In this document: positions 4,109 through 6,552 of the stretch, piece after piece
How positions within the stretch are numbered: the stretch's first letter is position 1
Layout: every line of letters starts with the position of its first letter
DNA from: Nocardioides sp.
GTDB lineage: Bacteria; Actinomycetota; Actinomycetes; Propionibacteriales; Nocardioidaceae
Length of the DNA: 6,552 nt
Assembly: GCA_031177735.1 (NCBI GenBank)
Contig: JAPSKJ010000119.1
Location: forward strand, 1-6,552
Direction of reading: 5' to 3'
Notes under the pieces: generated by a model
Database searches by the model: none
The model's input: only the letters and a program-made list of their open reading frames with translations
What the model was told of the DNA's origin: nothing
Position numbers and translations under genes: made by a program

Positions 4109-6310
4109 TCACTGGTGCGGGATCTCCTCGATCATCTGGGCGCCGAGCTCGCGCTGGAGGAGCTCGTCGCTGCCGACCGCGTCGACCTCGAGGGTGAGGT
4201 CGTCCGGTGAGGCCTCGGCGTCGGGGTCGAAACCCGGCTCGGCCACCTCCACGCCGCCGTTGCGGGTCGGCTGGATCGCCTCCCGGGCCGCGGCGATGGC
4301 CGACGGGCTGGCCTCGATCCGCGGCGGCGCGGACGCCTCCGGAGACGCCCACGGGTCGACACCTGGCGCCTGCTCGGAGGCAGCGCCGCCCGCCGCCCCG
4401 GGCCATGCGGCCTCCGGCGCGGCGGGGCTCGCCGCCGGATCACCCGGTGCGGCCGCCTGCGCCACCTGCGGAGCAGGCCGCGACGGCTCACTGCGGGACG
4501 GGCCGGCGCCGCCGTCGACGATCGCCTCGAACGTCCAGTCGGCGCCGATCACGTCGATGACGGCCTGGTGGAGCGGGTCGGCGTGGCTGCCGTTGGTGAA
4601 CTGGTCGCGCAGGCCCTGGCTCGGGAAGCCCAGCGTCAGGGTGCGGCCGGTGAGACCGAGCGGCTGAGCGTTCTGGCTGATCAGCGCCCAGCTCACCTTG
4701 CGACGCCGGTTGAGCGCCTGCAGCACGTCGGGCCACAGTCGGCGCACGTCGACCATGGTCAGGCCGCCGCCCGGCGCGGGCTCGGAGGTCGCTTGCTGGG
4801 TCGCCGACTGCTGCGGTGACGCCGACTGGGGCGGCGCCGAAGGCTGGGCGGGCTGGCTCTGGGGTGAGCCGGCCGCCGCAACCGGGGACCTGCTCACGCC
4901 CGGGTCACCGCCCGTGTCGGCGGGTTGCGCGGCACGCTGCTGCGGCGGTGACTGAGCGGACGAAGCCGCCGGCGGCTCGCTGGCCGGCCCACCGCTCGGG
5001 GTCTGCGCGGAGACGGGAGCGGTCGGAGCGGCCGACGCCACCACCGGCTCGTCGGTCGGCGCGCCGATCGACGGAGGTCGGACCGGGCGGTCCTGGGCGG
5101 GCGCAGCGGGCACGGGGGTCGAGGTGACCGACGGCGTACCGGAGATGTCGATGCGTCGCTCGAGCCGGTCGAGCCGGGCGGCCAAACCCAGGGTGCCGTG
5201 GTCGGCGCCGGGCAGCAGCACCCGGGCGCAGATCAGCTCCAGGAGCAGCCGCGGGGCGGTCGCTCCCCGCATCTCGGTGAGACCGGTGGCGACGATGTCG
5301 GCCGCGCGGGAGAGGTCGTGGGCGCCGAACCGCGCCGCCTGGGCGACGAGCCGCTCACCGGCGTCCTCGCTGACGTCGAGCAGCCCGGTCGCTGAAGCGT
5401 CGGGCACCGCGTGGACGATGACCAGGTCGCGCAGACGACGGAGCAGGTCCTCGGTGAAGCGGCGGGGGTCCTGCCCGGTCTCGACGACCTTGTCGACCAC
5501 CCGGAAGACGGCGGCACCGTCACCTGCGGCGAAGGCGTCGACCACCTCGTCGAGCAGGTTGTCGGGGGTGTAGCCCAGCAGCCCGGCGGCCAGGTCGTAG
5601 GTCACGCCGTCGGGGCCGGCGCCACCGAGCAGCTGGTCCATCACCGAGAGCGTGTCGCGGGCCGAGCCGCCGCCGGCGCGCACGACGAGCGGCAGGGCGG
5701 CCGGCTCGACGTTGACGCCCTCCTGCTCGCAGATGTCGCGGAGGTAGGAGGAGAGCAGCCGCGGCGGGATGAGCCGGAACGGGTAGTGGTGGGTGCGCGA
5801 GCGGATGGTCGGGATGACCTTGTCGGGCTCAGTGGTGGCGAAGATGAAGCGGAGGTGCTCCGGCGGCTCCTCGACCAGCTTGAGCAGGGCGTTGAAGCCC
5901 TGCGTGGAGACCATGTGGGCCTCGTCGATGATGTAGACCTTGTAGCGGCTCTTCACCGGCGCGAAGAACGCCTTCTCACGCAGGTCACGGGCGTCGTCGA
6001 CGCCGCCGTGGGAGGCGGCGTCGATCTCGATCACGTCGATCGACCCGGGGCCACCGCGCGCCAGGTCGCGGCAGCTGTCGCACTCACCGCACGGGTCGGC
6101 GATCGGCGCCTTCTCGCAGTTGAGCGCGCGCGCGAGGATGCGGGCGCTGGTGGTCTTGCCGCACCCGCGGGGACCGGAGAACAGGTAGGCGTGGTTGACC
6201 CGGTTGTTGGCGAGCGCCGCGCGCAGGGGCTGCGTGACGTGCTCCTGCCCGATGACCTCGGCGAAGGTCTCGGGACGGTAGCGGCGATACAGCGCCAGGG
6301 GTGACTCCAC
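4109..6310 (-). CDS. dnaX: DNA polymerase III subunit gamma/tau
   Basis: DnaX is the ATPase subunit of the clamp loader that opens the beta sliding clamp and ties together the replisome. The 733-residue product starts with LYRRYRPETF. It has Walker A GPRGCGKTT (46-54), a four-Cys zinc module (Cys65, Cys74, Cys77, Cys80), Walker B IIDEAH (127-132), sensor 1 ATTEP (158-162), an arginine-finger motif SRT (171-173, SRC in E. coli) and sensor 2 GGGSARD (213-219). A Pro/Ala/Ser/Gln-rich linker spans about 392-516. A folded domain at about 517-600 (VDVRRLWPDVLQAL) is tau-like. A second linker (about 601-700) leads to the conserved tail ELLQRELGAQMIEEI. GTG at 6310-6308 is the only plausible start, since an in-frame TAG lies three codons upstream. 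I see no A-rich slippery heptamer of the E. coli gamma type. Confidence 0.96.
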   Translation of the reverse strand: MESPLALYRRYRPETFAEVIGQEHVTQPLRAALANNRVNHAYLFSGPRGCGKTTSARILARALNCEKAPIADPCGECDSCRDLARGGPGSIDVIEIDAASHGGVDDARDLREKAFFAPVKSRYKVYIIDEAHMVSTQGFNALLKLVEEPPEHLRFIFATTEPDKVIPTIRSRTHHYPFRLIPPRLLSSYLRDICEQEGVNVEPAALPLVVRAGGGSARDTLSVMDQLLGGAGPDGVTYDLAAGLLGYTPDNLLDEVVDAFAAGDGAAVFRVVDKVVETGQDPRRFTEDLLRRLRDLVIVHAVPDASATGLLDVSEDAGERLVAQAARFGAHDLSRAADIVATGLTEMRGATAPRLLLELICARVLLPGADHGTLGLAARLDRLERRIDISGTPSVTSTPVPAAPAQDRPVRPPSIGAPTDEPVVASAAPTAPVSAQTPSGGPASEPPAASSAQSPPQQRAAQPADTGGDPGVSRSPVAAAGSPQSQPAQPSAPPQSASPQQSATQQATSEPAPGGGLTMVDVRRLWPDVLQALNRRRKVSWALISQNAQPLGLTGRTLTLGFPSQGLRDQFTNGSHADPLHQAVIDVIGADWTFEAIVDGGAGPSRSEPSRPAPQVAQAAAPGDPAASPAAPEAAWPGAAGGAASEQAPGVDPWASPEASAPPRIEASPSAIAAAREAIQPTRNGGVEVAEPGFDPDAEASPDDLTLEVDAVGSDELLQRELGAQMIEEIPHQ

Positions 6311-6316
6311 GCTGAA

Positions 6317-6322
6317 ACCCTA
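6317..6322 (-). promoter_or_regulatory. Candidate -10 element giving a leaderless dnaX transcript
   Basis: The minus strand reads TAGGGT (TANNNT type), followed by exactly six bases and then the dnaX GTG. If the hexamer occupies -12 to -7, transcription starts on the G of GTG. Leaderless mRNAs of this geometry are common in actinobacteria, and the lack of a good Shine-Dalgarno before dnaX agrees with this. No convincing -35 is visible. Confidence 0.4.
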
Positions 6323-6325
6323 ACC

Positions 6326-6344
6326 ACCGGCTCCGACAGCCGGT
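6326..6344. promoter_or_regulatory. Perfect dyad upstream of dnaX
   Basis: ACCGGCT and AGCCGGT form a perfect 7-base inverted repeat around a 5-base spacer. If the -10 at 6317-6322 is right, the dyad spans about -16 to -34, the spacer and -35 zone, where an operator would sit. It could instead fold as a hairpin in read-through RNA (nine pairs with a G-U wobble on the minus strand), but no U-tract follows it. Confidence 0.4.
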
Positions 6345-6436
6345 AGCGAGCGGTCGGGCCGAGCGCAGATTCAGCTCAGACGCGGCGTGCACGTTGCGGC
6401 GCGCGCCGAACTGAAGCTGACGCGCCGAAGCAGATC

Positions 6437-6527
6437 GCCGCCGCGCCGGCGTTGCCTGGACGCAGCGCAGGGAGCGAGGAACGAGCGACCGGAGCGGAGG
6501 AAGGCAACGCCTTCCAGGCGCGGCGGC
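6437..6527. repeat. Long inverted-repeat element upstream of dnaX
   Basis: The arms 6437-6457 and 6502-6527 pair over 11 bases (GCCGCCGCGCC with GGCGCGGCGGC) plus 10 bases (GGCGTTGCCT with AGGCAACGCC), separated by a 5-base bulge (6512-6516). The 44-base loop is purine-rich on the plus strand, with three GAGCG words and the 13-base motif shared with 970-982. Part of the right arm can alternatively fold alone as GGAAGGC-AAC-GCCTTCC (6499-6515). Flanking 12-base direct repeats (6420-6431, 6528-6539) bracket the structure, reminiscent of a small palindromic intergenic element. Confidence 0.6.
6471..6483 (+). repeat. 13-base motif shared with the lysC-asd gap (copy 2)
   Basis: GGAGCGAGGAACG lies in the loop of the inverted-repeat element and is identical to 970-982, same orientation. 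It supports the idea of a dispersed intergenic sequence family in this genome. Confidence 0.5.
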
Positions 6528-6552
6528 ACGCGCCGAAGCGCAGCGGAGGCGC

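Larger units (their letters stand above)
4017..4112 (-). other. Possible 31-codon bridge ORF between dnaX and ybaB
   Basis: A GTG at 4112-4110 overlaps the dnaX TGA (4111-4109) as GTGA. Its frame, -1 relative to dnaX, stays open through the whole repeat and ends at TGA 4019-4017, overlapping the ybaB ATG as ATGA. Because the repeat unit is 15 bases, each copy reads as the same five residues, giving a Thr/Pro tail (TPTTPTPTTP). The nearest Shine-Dalgarno-like GAGGAG is 11 bases before the GTG, rather far. It may be a coupling device, the tail of a -1 frameshift product of dnaX, or chance in stop-poor DNA. Confidence 0.15.
6345..6552. other. Gene-free repeat-rich stretch upstream of dnaX
   Basis: I see no convincing gene here. 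The stretch holds three copies of the 9-mer CGCGCCGAA (6402-6410, 6421-6429, 6529-6537); the last two extend to a 12-base direct repeat (6420-6431, 6528-6539). There is a gapped inverted repeat TCAGCTCAG / CTGAAGCTGA (6371-6379, 6411-6420) around a CGTGCACG palindrome, and the larger inverted-repeat element described separately. SRP RNA genes often lie near dnaX, but I do not find the conserved GGAAGG-AGCAGCC-type apical loop in this stretch. Confidence 0.5.

Noticed and set aside
2986..4197. Plus-strand ORF (403 codons) opposite recR and ybaB
   Set aside because: It crosses two firm genes and the tandem repeat, where it reads as a Gly/Val repeat; no recognisable domain.
4017..4406. 129-codon minus-strand ORF overlapping the dnaX 3' end
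   Set aside because: The part inside dnaX is an Arg/Gly-rich out-of-frame shadow. Only the piece after the dnaX stop is of interest, and it is reported as a bridge ORF.
5411..6304. Plus-strand ORF (297 codons) opposite the DnaX ATPase domain
   Set aside because: Its composition is typical of an antisense shadow, and the opposite strand encodes Walker A, zinc-finger and Walker B motifs in the right order.
6387..6552. Plus-strand open frame from GTG 6387 running off the right edge
   Set aside because: No ribosome binding site, Arg-rich low-complexity translation, and it runs through the inverted-repeat element.
6345..6552. Possible SRP RNA gene upstream of dnaX
   Set aside because: Expected from gene order in many Gram-positives, but the conserved apical loop is not there on either strand and the structure does not match.

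Overview
The window is very GC-rich and compact, and every convincing gene lies on the minus strand. Base composition, gene order and protein sequences point to a high-GC actinomycete. Indicators include an actinobacterial-type DnaX with two long Pro/Ala-rich linkers, a LysC ending in the Corynebacterium-like VVYGGTGR-type tail, and a DUF5063-like protein next to recR. A Nocardioides-type member of the Propionibacteriales is my best guess, but no rRNA or other phylogenetic marker is present to settle it.

In transcription order (right to left) the layout is as follows. A 242-base gene-free stretch (6311-6552) carries repeats and a probable dnaX promoter. Then come dnaX (6310-4109), an 88-base gap with a G/C-rich 15-base tandem repeat, a YbaB/EbfC-family gene (4020-3625), recR (3615-3019), a DUF5063-like gene (3022-2357, 4-base overlap with recR), a 73-base gap with a candidate promoter, lysC (2283-994), an 82-base gap, and asd (911 to beyond the left edge). 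The window cuts asd about 40 codons before its expected end.

Two functional modules share one strand. dnaX, ybaB and recR form the widespread replication/repair cluster: clamp-loader subunit, nucleoid-associated protein and RecFOR pathway protein. The second module, lysC-asd, encodes the first two steps of the aspartate pathway (to lysine, threonine, methionine and diaminopimelate). lysC has a clear internal ribosome binding site and ATG at the position where actinobacterial aspartokinases make a separate regulatory beta subunit.

I found no mobile element, CRISPR array, RNA gene or defence system; this is core chromosomal DNA. The things worth a second look are non-coding or translational. 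They are the C-rich (in the mRNA) repeat between dnaX and ybaB, which combines G-quadruplex potential on the template strand with a Rho-site-like composition; two 30-31 codon 'bridge' ORFs that link neighbouring genes stop-to-start; a leaderless-looking dnaX promoter with a dyad; and an intergenic inverted-repeat element upstream of dnaX that shares a 13-base motif with the lysC-asd gap.
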